Shown: piece after piece, positions 10,101 to 20,604 of the stretch
Layout of the letters: every line of letters starts with the position of its first letter
How positions within the stretch are numbered: the stretch's first letter is position 1
Position numbers and translations under genes: made by a program
Notes under the pieces: model-generated
Told to the model about the DNA's origin: nothing
The model's input: only the letters and a program-made list of their open reading frames with translations
Database searches by the model: none
Source of the DNA: Thermomucor indicae-seudaticae
Lineage: Eukaryota > Mucoromycota > Mucoromycetes > Mucorales > Lichtheimiaceae
Length of the DNA: 22,860 nt
Direction: 5' to 3'
Assembly: GCA_000787465.1 (NCBI GenBank)
Contig: JSYX01000562.1
Span: 1 to 22,860, forward strand

Positions 10101-13100
10101 ATCTAATCGTTTCGTTATTTCGTCTATGTTATACTTATAGTTTTGAAGATACTCGTCCTTATAACACCGAACGAGGAGATGATTCTGTTTGACCCTAGGA
10201 ATATGGTGGAAACAGAGCGCACGAGCATCCGTAACAAGCAGCTCGTATACCATGATCGCTTTAATGCTCCACTTGAGCCACTTGTGAATGAGACGACCGC
10301 TTTTACTGATCAGCCAGGGTTAGCACGTATTGACGGGCCATCTACGGTCAAAGTTGTCGAAATGGCGTATTACCATTCTCTAAGGGGTTACAAGGGAAAA
10401 CTTTTTTTGCTGGTATGTGTATAACTCAAAACGAAGGTTATTGAATTTTCAATACTTATTTTGTTTTAGGGCTTGAACAAACTATATATAGGTGCTTTAT
10501 TGTCTTGGGCGGACAGGATAATCGCTTTGGTTCGTGCGGGTGACTTTTTGGAAGGCATCGAGCTTGCGACACTCTTCTATGATGGGAAGCATACTCAGAC
10601 CGTGGTTGGGCTACCTGAAGATGAGCAGACTCGGAAGTTTATCGTCGGCGAGAAATTAATGGAGCTATTAATGGCCTCATTAAACTATGCATTTTCATCG
10701 ACGCGTACTTATAATGGCATGGCAGACAGTCTATCCGGAGACGGCACAATTCTTTATCGCGACCTTGCAGTGGGATGCATCAAAGCATGTCTTTCGATGG
10801 ACAACCTTGATTTCTTGTTCGATGTTGTGTACGACAAGTTTGCTGAATCCGAAGTGCCAGGAGTGTTTTTGGAAGTATTGGAGCCCTACATCCTAAAGGA
10901 CCAGGTTTCGAACATTCCTCCGGCTGTAATGAAGGATCTAGTGGAACATTATGGCAAGAAGCGCAAGTTGGCTCAACTAGAACAGATCATTTGGCACGTG
11001 AATCCACAGTCACTGGATATTGACCAGATAGTAAGCATGTGCCATCGGGAGGGACTGTACGAAGCCATGATGTATGTATGGAACAGAAGCATGAACGACT
11101 ACGTGAGTCCGGTCGTGGAAATGCTTAAAGTCGTGCGATCAGTTCTCAAGGAAGAAACAGGCAACATACGGTTGACCGTACCCGACCGGTTTTATCAATC
11201 GGGTGAACGAAGTCGTACAACAAGTACGGCAAGTAGTAAAACAGTTGAGCCTGCGACGAGTCTACGGCATAACGCTGAGAAGATATTCGACTATTTGAAG
11301 TGTATCCTCACAGGACGCACGTTCCCTGATGGCCAATCGATGCCTGCCTCAAGGGCCAATGAAGCACGAAGTGCTGTCTATGCGTTTGTATTTTCGGGTC
11401 GATGTGTCGTATGGCCGAAAGTTGGCGGCAAGCTGGTGCTGACGGCGGATGATGAGGACGGAACCTCTGAACCGACCTATCCGTATTTGCGCCTTTTGCT
11501 ACGGTTTAATACCAAAAAGTTCCTGGAAGCCCTTGAAATTGCTTTCGATGATCCATGGCTAAATGGCGGTGAGGATATTCTAACATCAACGGTGGAAGAA
11601 GAGCTACAAGGAAAAGTTATATCTCGGCAAATCATTGTGAATACGTTGCTGGACGTCATGGGAGGAGGAGGTGGTATGTCCGGGAGCGAGCTTCCACTGC
11701 CGCCGCCACGACCAAAGCAATCCATATCGGCATCGACGGTCCATTCAATGAGTAATTATGGATCAACTCCCACTAATAATACTATACGAGACAGCGAAAG
11801 TGATCCTATTGTGCAATTGTACATATTCATCGCATCAAACCTCCACAAATACACGACCTTTATTCTCTTGCCACCAACGACGCTGCATAAAATTTTAGTT
11901 CGACTGTCAGAAGAGCATGATCCAGACACCCGAGAAGAGCGACAGTCAGCTGTCCAGAACCTGTTGACAGTTTACACACCGAGCAATGAGGAACAAATGG
12001 TGCTATACTATGAAGACGCAGGATTTTGGCGTGTTTTAGAGGATGTGTATCAGCGAGACAATAAGTACGGAAAGTTAGTTGAAGCCTATCTTAAGGACGA
12101 TGAACGCCATGATATGGTCTTCGACTGTGTTCACAGGCTTTTGGATGAGCGATCTGGCTTGAGCGACAAGAAACGGAACGAAGTGAAGAGTGTCTTCATG
12201 ATCCGATTATCGCAGTTTGTCGAGATAGATGGCCAAAAGACAGCAAGTGTTGTAGAGAATTTCTTTGGTGGGAAGCACGAAGAAGCTATACGGAGGTTAG
12301 AAGAAGATCAGGAGTTTGACGATGACGAATACCACGATACGGCAGACAAGCGCGTCTTTCTATATTTGCGTGGTTTGTTGGAACCTTTCAATGACATGGA
12401 CGATGAGGCCAATAAGGGCAGCAAGCCATCCGCCGTGTATTCCAATCATGCGATACCACGAGTTCCAGCTTCAATCCATGAACGGTATATCGAACTCATG
12501 TGCCGCTTTGACCCATCAGGTGTATACAATTACTTGAACACCAGCCTTGATGACAGCGTCAACTTGAATACGGTTTTAGAAAGTTGCGAAAAACATGGGG
12601 TTATGGATGCGGTTGTTTGGATAATGGAAAAAGCTGGTGATACACAAGGCGCACTGGACAAAATGTTGAGCCTTGCTAAAGAAAAGGTAAACACGATCCT
12701 TCGAATTATTCGAGATCACCAGCAAGGCGACCGAGAACAGCAGCAGGAGCGAGCATGGACTTTTGAAGAACAAGGGAGTGTCAGTAGTTGTCTCATCGGA
12801 CTAAGTGGCGTGTTGCGAGTTGGAACTCGATTATGCGAAAACAGCAGTCGGTCTGGCAGTTCGATATATAGCGATGACGGAAAAACAGGAGGAAACGAAG
12901 ACGGAAGTTCTGCTGGGACGGAACCTGACACGCACGGATCAAACAACGGCGTAATAGAAACTACAGCAGCCGTGCACAGTGATCTAGAAGCAGATGAAAT
13001 CGAGTCGCTGTGGTTTCGGCTTCTTGACGCGTACGTCGAATCGTCTATTGAAGTATATAACGTTCTTGGCGCATCCAGTGAGAGTGAAGTGCCCCGAGGT

Positions 13101-13700
13101 CTGCGCCAGCATATCATATCTTCCTTCAAAACTTTCGTCCAATCCATCCTGACATCTCTTCTCTTATCGACTTCACCACAAGTGTCCCTACCTCGACTCC
13201 TTTTGCGCCTTATACACTCACAGACTCGCGGCGAGACCACATTTGCTGATTTTCGTGATATCTTTAGAAGTATGCTCGACACATACAAGTATGAGGGCAA
13301 GCTATTAGAGATGACCAACCGGCTGTTCGACCGCGATCTGTTCAATGGAGTACAGGAGATGGTCCGAGAGAAAGGACGTGGATGGCGGCCAAGGCGGGGA
13401 TTATGCGATATCTGTGGAGGCATTGTGTTGGATCAGACGTTACTACACAAGCCGCTAGCTTGGGACTTTGAAGAGGAACAAGATGCTAATATGGACCATA
13501 AAGCAGCAAAAGATGAGAAGAAGGACGTCATTGTATACCACTGTGGCCATGTTTTCCACCGGCCCTGCATGGAGTCACAGCTAAAAGACGACCCTTCCGA
13601 ATGGCGCTGCGTTACATGTCACCGAGGACAAGAGTCAAGGCCAAAAGACACAGTAGCAGCACAAAAGAAAGAAAGTAAGGGCAAGGAACGAGCTACTTGA
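7184..13700 (+). CDS. VPS8: Vacuolar protein sorting protein 8 (CORVET tethering complex subunit)
   Basis: Ten exons: 7184-7581, 7649-8043, 8110-8216, 8280-8690, 8753-8849, 8925-9493, 9564-9789, 9852-10093, 10149-10412 and 10470-13700, giving 1979 residues. Vps8 is the Rab5/Vps21-binding subunit of CORVET, which tethers early endosomes. Residues about 1-264 are an unrecognised, partly charged N-terminal extension. Residues 270-276 read LESILNE, a motif also present in animal VPS8. The core starts near W411 (WTPLKKIS), followed by a beta-propeller (IAIGTTRSLVFVYDY, CGHSQGYIVVWD, LTPYKMVIVGLKP), then an alpha-solenoid (VVGLP, GVFLEVLEPYIL, PPAVMKDLVEHYGKK). The C-terminal RING is C1882-x2-C1885, then C1928-G-H1930-x2-H1933-x2-C1936 and C1950-x2-C1953. 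The first three exons fit in phase but could represent a separate upstream gene; the LESILNE exon has no start codon of its own, which favours one gene. Family calls are about 1400-1700 residues, so this one is long because of its N-terminus. Confidence 0.92.
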
Positions 13701-13933
13701 GCAGGCGTTCGGGTAGATACATAATGATCCTGTATATCAATGGAGATATCTATATTGCAATTCCAAACAATTATGTTCTATTACCGTAGGGATGTATTAA
13801 GAAGTCTGTGAGTTGCAACTTTGTACAAAAAAGGAAGCTTGTCTATGTTGACTGTTTCTTGAAGATATGCAGTTGGGCGTACGAAGAGGAATGAGAGAAA
13901 GAAGGGGGTGCATTTACAAATTAGGGAGGGTAA
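13701..13933. other. Convergent intergenic region (VPS8 / mitochondrial carrier)
   Basis: These 233 bp hold the 3' ends of two converging genes. The sequence is AT-rich, as expected for fungal 3' untranslated regions on both strands. No other feature was seen. Confidence 0.5.
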
Positions 13934-15380
13934 CTATGATTTCAAACGTTTTGCTGCGGCTTCCGATGGTGGCCATTCGCCTCTACTTCGTAACGCCTCT
14001 TCGATATGAAGAATCTGCTCGTAAATAACAAACATGATGGCGCTTTGAAGACTCGTCCAAAAGACCCGCGGACCGATGCCTCGGAAAAGGCCCGCAAGGC
14101 CATGGTTCTTATAATTCCACACCATTCCGTCTATGATACCACTATAGTGCTTTGGACCCGGCGTCCCCGGTGGAGGAGGTGCTGTCAAGGGAGTTGTTGA
14201 AGTCTCAGTTGGCACAGACGAGGGCCGACCGGTCTTTTTCCGGCTTTGTTGAGTCTGAAGCAAGGTCTTCATGAGGTCCAGTGGCGTTGTTGCTGCTCCT
14301 GCAATGGCTCCTGCCAAAGAGCCCGTTAACAAGTCTACAGCCATAGGTAGCTGCTCTCCAGGGTATTGGCGATGTGCCAGCTTCTTAAATTGCTCTAATG
14401 CGCGGGCGTTATACATCATATTCGACTGAAATAACATGGCTATTGGCGTAAAGTATTACCATAGCACGCAAACTGGATGGCAGAATATGGAACGTCACGC
14501 AAAATCGTCGCCCTGAAACCATGAAATAACGCACCAAATCCATCGTATTTGACAATCTATAACCGACCGGCTAGTGATCAATACGCGCCCAAACGACCAC
14601 TGGTAGACGCAAATTACCACTTTAGTTGCATGCCATGTATTGCGATAATTATATCCACTAATGAAATGTGGATTATTATACCGTCCTTGAAGCTGCATTC
14701 TTGTTTTCAGGACCTCCGATGGGACATAAATAAAAGATGCAATCAGGTCACCCAGCGAGCCAGCCGTCAGGTGCGACACCACTTCAGGAACATGGTTTGC
14801 CGTTAAAGTGCGCTTGGTCAGTTCATAAATGCTGAAATACAGGGACGTCGCCGGAACTACAAACAACAGGACGTGTCACACTGAGGTCGTCCCTCCAGGT
14901 TATTTGCCAGTTCATGCTTTACTTACTTGAGCCAAGCACAGCTGGTGTTATTCCAGCATACAAGCCGCGCAGGATTCCCTCTTCTTTCCATATTAACTTG
15001 TATGCTTGAACCATATTGAGGTATTTTAAGGGTCGATGATGAGGTTGGCCCTGAACTCGGGTCTTTACGGTATCCACGCTTCAACGAATTTCAATTCTCG
15101 GTCCCGAATGTATTCTAAATAACTCTCTTCCATACCTATGCATCAAAACGTCGGCCGACGTGCCACCTATACCACCAGCTATGATCGCCTTGTTAAAGGG
15201 GGTGAGATTAAATCAAACGAAATGGATTTCTCATTTAGCGCTGTGTGCGCACTATTGTTTTCGAAAGCATACATCGATATAAGGTGGATACTCTGCAGTC
15301 GAATCGCCATGCAAGGAAGGAATTATGATTCCCCGCCAGGAATGCTTTTCTTTTGTAGGAAAAGCATCGGAAGCCGTCAT
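13934..15380 (-). CDS. Mitochondrial carrier family protein, YMR166C/Mme1-like
   Basis: Six exons on the minus strand: 15380-15273, 15188-15136, 15078-14927, 14856-14618, 14556-14460 and 14394-13934, giving 369 residues. Three carrier repeats are visible. The first has [22 protein letters not shown] split across two short exons, with Ser in place of the usual Pro. The second has [19 protein letters not shown]. The third has [13 protein letters not shown]. The second-repeat text, including [12 protein letters not shown] and the [21 protein letters not shown] block, is very close to yeast YMR166C, reported as a mitochondrial magnesium exporter (Mme1). Carriers of this family have six membrane helices in the mitochondrial inner membrane. 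The substrate here is inferred only by resemblance. A Pro/Thr-rich insert (about 35 residues) sits in the matrix loop of the third repeat. The gene is divergent from SF3B2 and convergent with VPS8. The first exon (MTASDAF...) is the least certain. Confidence 0.87.
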
Positions 15381-15506
15381 GTAGTAAAAGTGTTTCTGAG
15401 GCGGGGCAAGCGAAGCAACACGGACAACCGCGGAAAATTGGTGCGGTGCGTCATACGGGATTTTGCCCGCGGAGCCCGCTTCCCGTCGTCTCCTCTTCTT
15501 TTAACC
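15381..15506. promoter_or_regulatory. Shared divergent promoter, mitochondrial carrier / SF3B2
   Basis: Only 126 bp separate the two start codons. The segment is GC-rich compared with other intergenic DNA here. It holds an ATTGG (inverted CCAAT) at 15437-15441, a TGCGTCA element (complement TGACGCA, AP-1/CRE-like) at 15447-15453 and two CCGCGG palindromes. A pyrimidine tract precedes the SF3B2 ATG. These are motif matches only. Confidence 0.5.
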
Positions 15507-17283
15507 ATGGCCGATGTACAAGATCGATCCGCGATTTCGGATAGAATTAGAAGTTTGAAACAGAAGCGAAAAGCAAAGAAGAAACTAAGAAAAAGACGGA
15601 AAATAGAAGAATCACAGAACAAACATGTCGTAAGTACGTCTTTGCAGGACCCAAATAATAAGCTGGCAAGTGCAACCTGTTTACGTCTGTCTACGGTGCA
15701 GGACGAGAATACCGAACCCTACAATGACGACGATACACAGATCGAATATGTCGTAGCTACCCCTTCAGAATTAGATCATGGTACCTGGCAAGAATTCGCG
15801 GGTGTCTTTGAGCGATTTCGGATATCGGAAGTACAGCCGCCTGTCAAAGAGGAGGAAACAACAACGACGACAATATCAGAAAGGGAAGCCGCTGGCGACG
15901 ACCTTATTCAGCATACTGAGCCTACGGAAAGTCCAGCGGAAGCGCCTATATCCAAAAAGAAATTAAAGAGATTGACGCAGTTATCGGTAGAGGAGCTTAA
16001 ACAGTTGGCGGACGTACCGGAAGTCGTTGAGGTAAGGGGTTTTATCGCATGACGTGCTTTTACAGCGGTTACAGCATGACTCATTCGCATTAATGCTAAG
16101 CCATGGGATGTAACAGCTGCCGATCCGAAGCTATTGATTGACATCAAATCCTACAGAAACACCGTGCCTGTCCCGGTCCACTGGTATTGGAAACCCGGTT
16201 ACCGGCAGAGAAAACGAGGACTCGAAAAACCACCATGGAATTTACCTGGTAATAATGGAGAGAAAAAACGATAGTCGCGACAAAGCCAGTTTTCTAACTT
16301 GTAGCGTCGGCCCAGAGTTCATAAAGCAGACAGGGATCTCTGAACTTCGGGATGCAGCCAAAGAGAAAGCGGCAGCCGCACGCGGTAGGGCGAAACGACG
16401 AGCGCGACTTAACCCAAAATTGGGCAAAATGGATGTTGACTATCAAAAGCTATACGATGCCTTTTTCAAGTTTCAGACAAAGCCGAAGTTGACGCGTCAC
16501 GGGGACATGTAGGTAACCGTTAAGAGACATGGAATGGACGTCACGAGTGCCTCCGTGTGTAACCCGTTCATTTTAGCTATTTCGAAGGGAAAGCCCACAT
16601 TGATCGACTCAAGGAGAAATTTAAACCAGGACAGCTATCTGACGAAATACGTGAAGCATTACAAATGCAGCCAGGTGATCCACCTCCATGGCTTTTTAGT
16701 ATGCAACTTCACGGCCCTCCTCCCGGTTATCCTAACTTGACTATTCCTGGTGTAAATGCGCCAATCCCAGAGGGTGCACAATGGGGATTTCATCGAGGTG
16801 GTTGGGGTCGCCCACCTGTGGATGAGGTATGCGCATATGAAATGTTTTGTTCCGGCTTCAGTCTACTGAGACTTTCTACATAGTTCAACCGACCTTTGTA
16901 TGGTGACTTGTTTGGACAGCCGCAAAATATGCAATCTATAGTACATGAAGTAAGGTATATGCATGATAGTACTAGCCAGAAACACTCACCATCGTTGTAG
17001 CAAACAAAAGACATTGACAGAACGTTGTGGGGTGAACTTGAACCAGAAGTTGATGGTAAGCTGCCCATCGTTACGATCAGACAGACTTGCTAAGTTGTTT
17101 ATATTCACAGAAATAACCGAGGAGGAAGCTGTTAGCGAGACGGAATTATCCGTGAGCAGTACAGAGTCAGACGAGCAGGAGGAGGAGGAACACTTTGAGC
17201 AAGACGTGGATTTGTCTTGCATAGAATTACCCACAACGATTGAATTGCGCAAAACTTTATCTCGAGACCCTGGGAATGCGTAA
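15507..17283 (+). CDS. CUS1: Splicing factor 3B subunit 2 (Cus1/SAP145), C-terminally short
   Basis: Seven exons: 15507-16031, 16101-16248, 16316-16508, 16577-16826, 16884-16949, 17001-17055 and 17111-17283, giving 469 residues. SF3B2 is part of the SF3b complex of U2 snRNP, which holds U2 on the intron branch point. The N-terminus is strongly basic (KQKRKAKKKLRKRRK). The DUF382 region starts at about residue 170 (WDVTAADPKLL, VPVPVHWYW, RGLEKPPWNLPEFIKQTGI, GKMDVDYQKLYDAFFKFQTK). The PSP domain follows at about 305-365 (PPPWLFSMQLHGPPPGYPNL, HRGGWGRPPVDE), then DRTLWGELEPEVD and an acidic Glu-rich stretch ending IELRKTLSRDPGNA. The start at 15507 is the family start; in-frame codons upstream overlap the divergent carrier gene. 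In animal homologues a further conserved tail of about 120-150 residues follows IELRK. I could not find it downstream in any frame, so the gene is either naturally short, truncated or mispredicted at its 3' end. Confidence 0.9.
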
Positions 17284-17999
17284 ACAAGCATCATCGATGT
17301 GCTGCATCGCGCCATCGCAGCATAAATGATCATGGGGCTCACCCCTCTTGCTGTGGAATAATCTTTGCACTTGACGGGTTGGAAAAGGTACTCGTTTGCG
17401 GCTGAAGAGCTTATCTTCGTTGGGTCGGACAGCAACACCGTCTCGAAACCATTGTCAGGTCGGATCCGTCTCGACGTATCCTGTGTAACGTAGAATGGCA
17501 CGCTCCACGTCTTTTTCGGCTTTCTACTATTTGCATAACAACGTTGGACGACGGTAATGGAAGGAGACTTTAATTAACCGGCGATCAATTCGTTTTTGCT
17601 TGATCAAATGTATTGGGAGTTCTGTTTATAATTTCTGGACTGAAGCATAATAGTGGATGTTTGATGCCACAAACCTCCTTTAGATTGTTTCAGGTGAACA
17701 TAGCGTGTGGTGCTGCCTTTCAGAAACGAAAACGTCCAAAAACATCATGTCAATCTATATCCAAGCAGCCAGTTGTGATTGTCTATGAATTGCAAATACC
17801 CCTGTAAACAGTCGACTTTGCAATGGTTAACGCGTGTCTTACTGGAAAAAGCCCAGGCCATGTGCTGGCACCAGATCAATTGAAAAGCTCCGCTGACTCT
17901 TCTTTTTTGTCTTACCTCTTTTTTCTGTTACACTTTCTTCCTTTACCTCTTTTCCGTTTCTGCGATAACTCCCGCAGTTCGGTCGAGCAAGATTACGAA
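17284..17999. other. Intergenic region between SF3B2 and the VTC gene, with an antisense open frame
   Basis: These 716 bp should hold the SF3B2 3' end and the VTC promoter. A minus-strand frame is open from 17573 down to 16986 (195 codons), running antisense into SF3B2 exons 7 and 6. It has plausible protein-like composition in its first 80 codons but no ATG at its start and no domain I recognise. A second minus frame here is also nearly open. I do not call a gene. Confidence 0.4.
17894..17963 (+). promoter_or_regulatory. Pyrimidine-rich tract upstream of the VTC start codon
   Basis: About 70 bases of mostly C and T (repeated CTCTTTT-like units) end roughly 35 bases before the ATG at 18000. 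CT-rich blocks next to the transcription start are common in promoters of well-expressed fungal genes. The function is inferred from position and composition only. Confidence 0.4.
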
Positions 18000-20427
18000 A
18001 TGAAGTTTGGATCGCAACTCAGAGATGCCATTTATCCTGAATGGAGATCGTACTATATTGACTATGACGGTTTGAAGAAGAAGCTCAGAAAGGCCGAGAA
18101 AGACAGGCCTTTCACGGAAAAGGACGAGACAGAATTTGTCGAAGTGCTGGATAATAACCTCGAGAAGGTACGACTCGTTTTCCGTTATTGTACACTATGC
18201 TGCCGCTGGTAGTAGTGACAGGGACGCGTAACACGCTTTTGAAGAGGAAACGACGTTACCTGCGAGGTGTTTGAGCATATTTTATTAATGTAAGGTTATT
18301 GTTTCAGATTTACTCGTTCCATCAAGAAAAAATGGAGGACATCACTAGCCGCATCGACGCTTGGGCAGAAAGACTTGAGTCAGCAAACGAGCTGTCGGAA
18401 GAAGAGATGGGTGGTATACAAGAAAGTATCAATGAAATTGCGGACGACGTGAACCATTTGGCCCGTTTTTCACGATTAAACTACACTGGCTTCCTGAAAA
18501 TCATCAAGAAGCACGACCGACACACAAATTACATCTTGCGCCCCATGTTCATGGTCCGACTCAACCAATGTCCGTTTTGGAAACAAGACTATGCCGCCAT
18601 TCTCATCAAACTTTCTGAATTGTTTAGTAAAGCAAGACAGGGAGGGAAACGCATGTCCTTCAAAACGCCAGTACTTCAGTCAATGGAGTCCAGTGATGGT
18701 ACTCTGAAGCGTACTGTCGTGAAACGTTTCTTTGTGCACGCAGACAACGTCCTTGAACTCAAGACATACGTGCTTCGACATCTGCCAGTCTTAGTGTACC
18801 GAGATCATGATTCAACGCGTGACAATATTGATCCTCCTGTTTCATCTCTTTATCTGGACAATGCAAGTCTTGATTTGTATAACGGACGCGTCGAGTCAGC
18901 CGCTGGATCACAAATTGTTCGCTTGAGGTGGTACGGAAGTGCCAAAAACAATGCTTCAATAGCCTTGGAGCTTCGTACTCTGGAAGATGAAGAGAATGGA
19001 GCTGAACGAACGGAACGTTTCACGATTAAGGACAAATATGTGGATGGATATCTCAAGGGCGACACGACATTTATTGAAAAGACGGCAAAGAAAATGAGAG
19101 CTGCGAACAAGTCCGAGGAAGACGTACAGAAGTTCGAACAGCTTGCAAGAAAACTACAGGCATTCATCCTACAACGGCAACTACAGCCAGGTAAGATAGC
19201 TTATCTATGCAATGAATAACGCATCACTGACACTCCATAAAATTCTTAAAAGTTCTTAGAACATACTACAAACGGACAGCATTCCAAATTCCGGGCGACA
19301 ACAAGGTTCGAATGGCACTGGATACGGATCTCTGTTTCATAAGAGAAGATTCGAAGCTGTTCCCTGACGACCCGACGGTGCGCAGACCAGATAACAATTG
19401 GCGCCGACCTGAAGCAGACATTAACTTCCCGTTCACGGAATTGAAACCTGATTCTGAAGTGAACAGATATCCATATGCGACCTTTGAAATCAAACTTGAC
19501 CTTCTCCCGGGAGAGTCAGAGCCCGATTGGATATTGGATTTGGAAGAAAGTGACATTTTAGAGGAAGCTCATCATTTCAACAAGTTCGTGCACGGTATTG
19601 CAATCATGTTCGACACCCGCGTCGCTCTCTTACCATACTGGTTGGCACAGATTGACGAGGATGTTCAACAGTTACCAGTATTGCCTTCACAGACTCCATC
19701 GGTCGCTAAAAAGACTCACAAGGGAAAAGGCAAAGCGTACCCTCAACCGGAGGCCGAACCCAGTCCAGTTGATGATACAGGAGATGTACGAGTCACCATG
19801 GACCAGGACACAAGAAGAAGAAAATCTTCTTCACAGGCTAGCGAACGATCTGCTTTACTTGAAAACGGAGGAGCAATTTCGACTTCCTACAGAAGTATTG
19901 ATCAACCGTCAACGTCTAAAACTGTCGTCCCTGAGTCGTCGAGAGGATCATGGAAAGATAAAATCGAAGCAATGCCTCGAGTAATTGCCGACGCTTTCAG
20001 TTACTGGTTCGCGCGACCTCAACAGCCCCAGCCCGAACCCGTCGTGCTCCCTCCAGGCGTCAAGATTCCAAAGAAGGTCGTGACCCCACTTCGCGTTGAA
20101 CCCAAAGTATTCTTTGCGAACGAGCGTACTTATTTCTCCTGGATGTCATTCGGTACTCTTATGGCAACCTTTTCTATTGCGCTTTTCAACGCGGGTGATG
20201 CAGTTGGAAAAATCAGTGGTGTTGTGTACACGCTGATATCCCTTTCAACCCTTCTATACGGCATGGGTCTTTATTACCGTCGACGTGAGCTTATTCGAGC
20301 CAAGATGCCCGGTCCCTATGACGATACCACAGGCCCTGCTGTAATTTGCTTTGCGCTGCTGTTTGCAGTGGGGTTGAACGCCTACCTTAAGTTTACTGTC
20401 AAGTCTCCATCGGTCTTTTATTTTTAA
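18000..20427 (+). CDS. Vacuolar transporter chaperone (VTC) complex subunit, SPX-VTC-DUF202
   Basis: Three exons: 18000-18167, 18308-19190 and 19253-20427, giving 741 residues. VTC complexes make polyphosphate from ATP and move it into the vacuole or acidocalcisome. The SPX domain (residues 1 to about 165) starts MKFGSQL and has the inositol-pyrophosphate-binding basic cluster KIIKKHDR at about 120-127. The central tunnel domain (about 195-490) has SLYLDN, R261-L-R263-W-Y-G, NNWRRPE and E429 in FEIKL. A charged linker follows, then a DUF202 membrane domain (about 637-735, three helices; EPKVFFANERTYFSW). Compared with yeast Vtc4 as I remember it, catalytic Lys281 is Arg279, Lys455 is His458, and Lys200 appears as Arg196, while Lys458 is kept (K461). 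This suggests a non-catalytic VTC2/VTC3-type subunit, not the Vtc4 polymerase. The start at 18000 is the canonical SPX start, although an in-frame ATG exists at 17823. The first intron (140 nt) is the longest in the window. Confidence 0.92.
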
Positions 20428-20604
20428 CCTATTTCCCTCCTTGTTTATATATTATGTACACTTGTACTTTCTTCCATTCGCTTGTTATAACGCGCTTCGC
20501 TATCATAACAAAATCATATCTGGTATTTGCAATAGAACCTGAAAAGGAATCGCGCTTCCCTTACTTCAAGCCTTTGAAACGCTTACTCAAAAACATACGT
20601 ATCT
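20428..20604. other. Convergent intergenic region (VTC / Mgr3-like gene)
   Basis: These 177 AT-rich bp lie between two converging stop codons, so they hold both 3' untranslated regions. No further feature was seen. Confidence 0.5.

Noticed and set aside
12716..13423. 235-codon open frame on the minus strand
   Set aside because: It lies wholly antisense to the long last exon of VPS8, whose protein is clearly conserved. Its Arg/Ser-rich composition is that of a shadow frame.
15138..15506. N-terminal extension of SF3B2
   Set aside because: It overlaps the first exons of the divergent carrier gene antisense. The family-like start is the ATG at 15507.
16986..17573. Minus-strand gene in the SF3B2-VTC gap
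   Set aside because: No start codon, no recognised domain and it runs antisense through two SF3B2 exons. A second minus frame is almost equally open, which suggests chance. Reported only as a finding.
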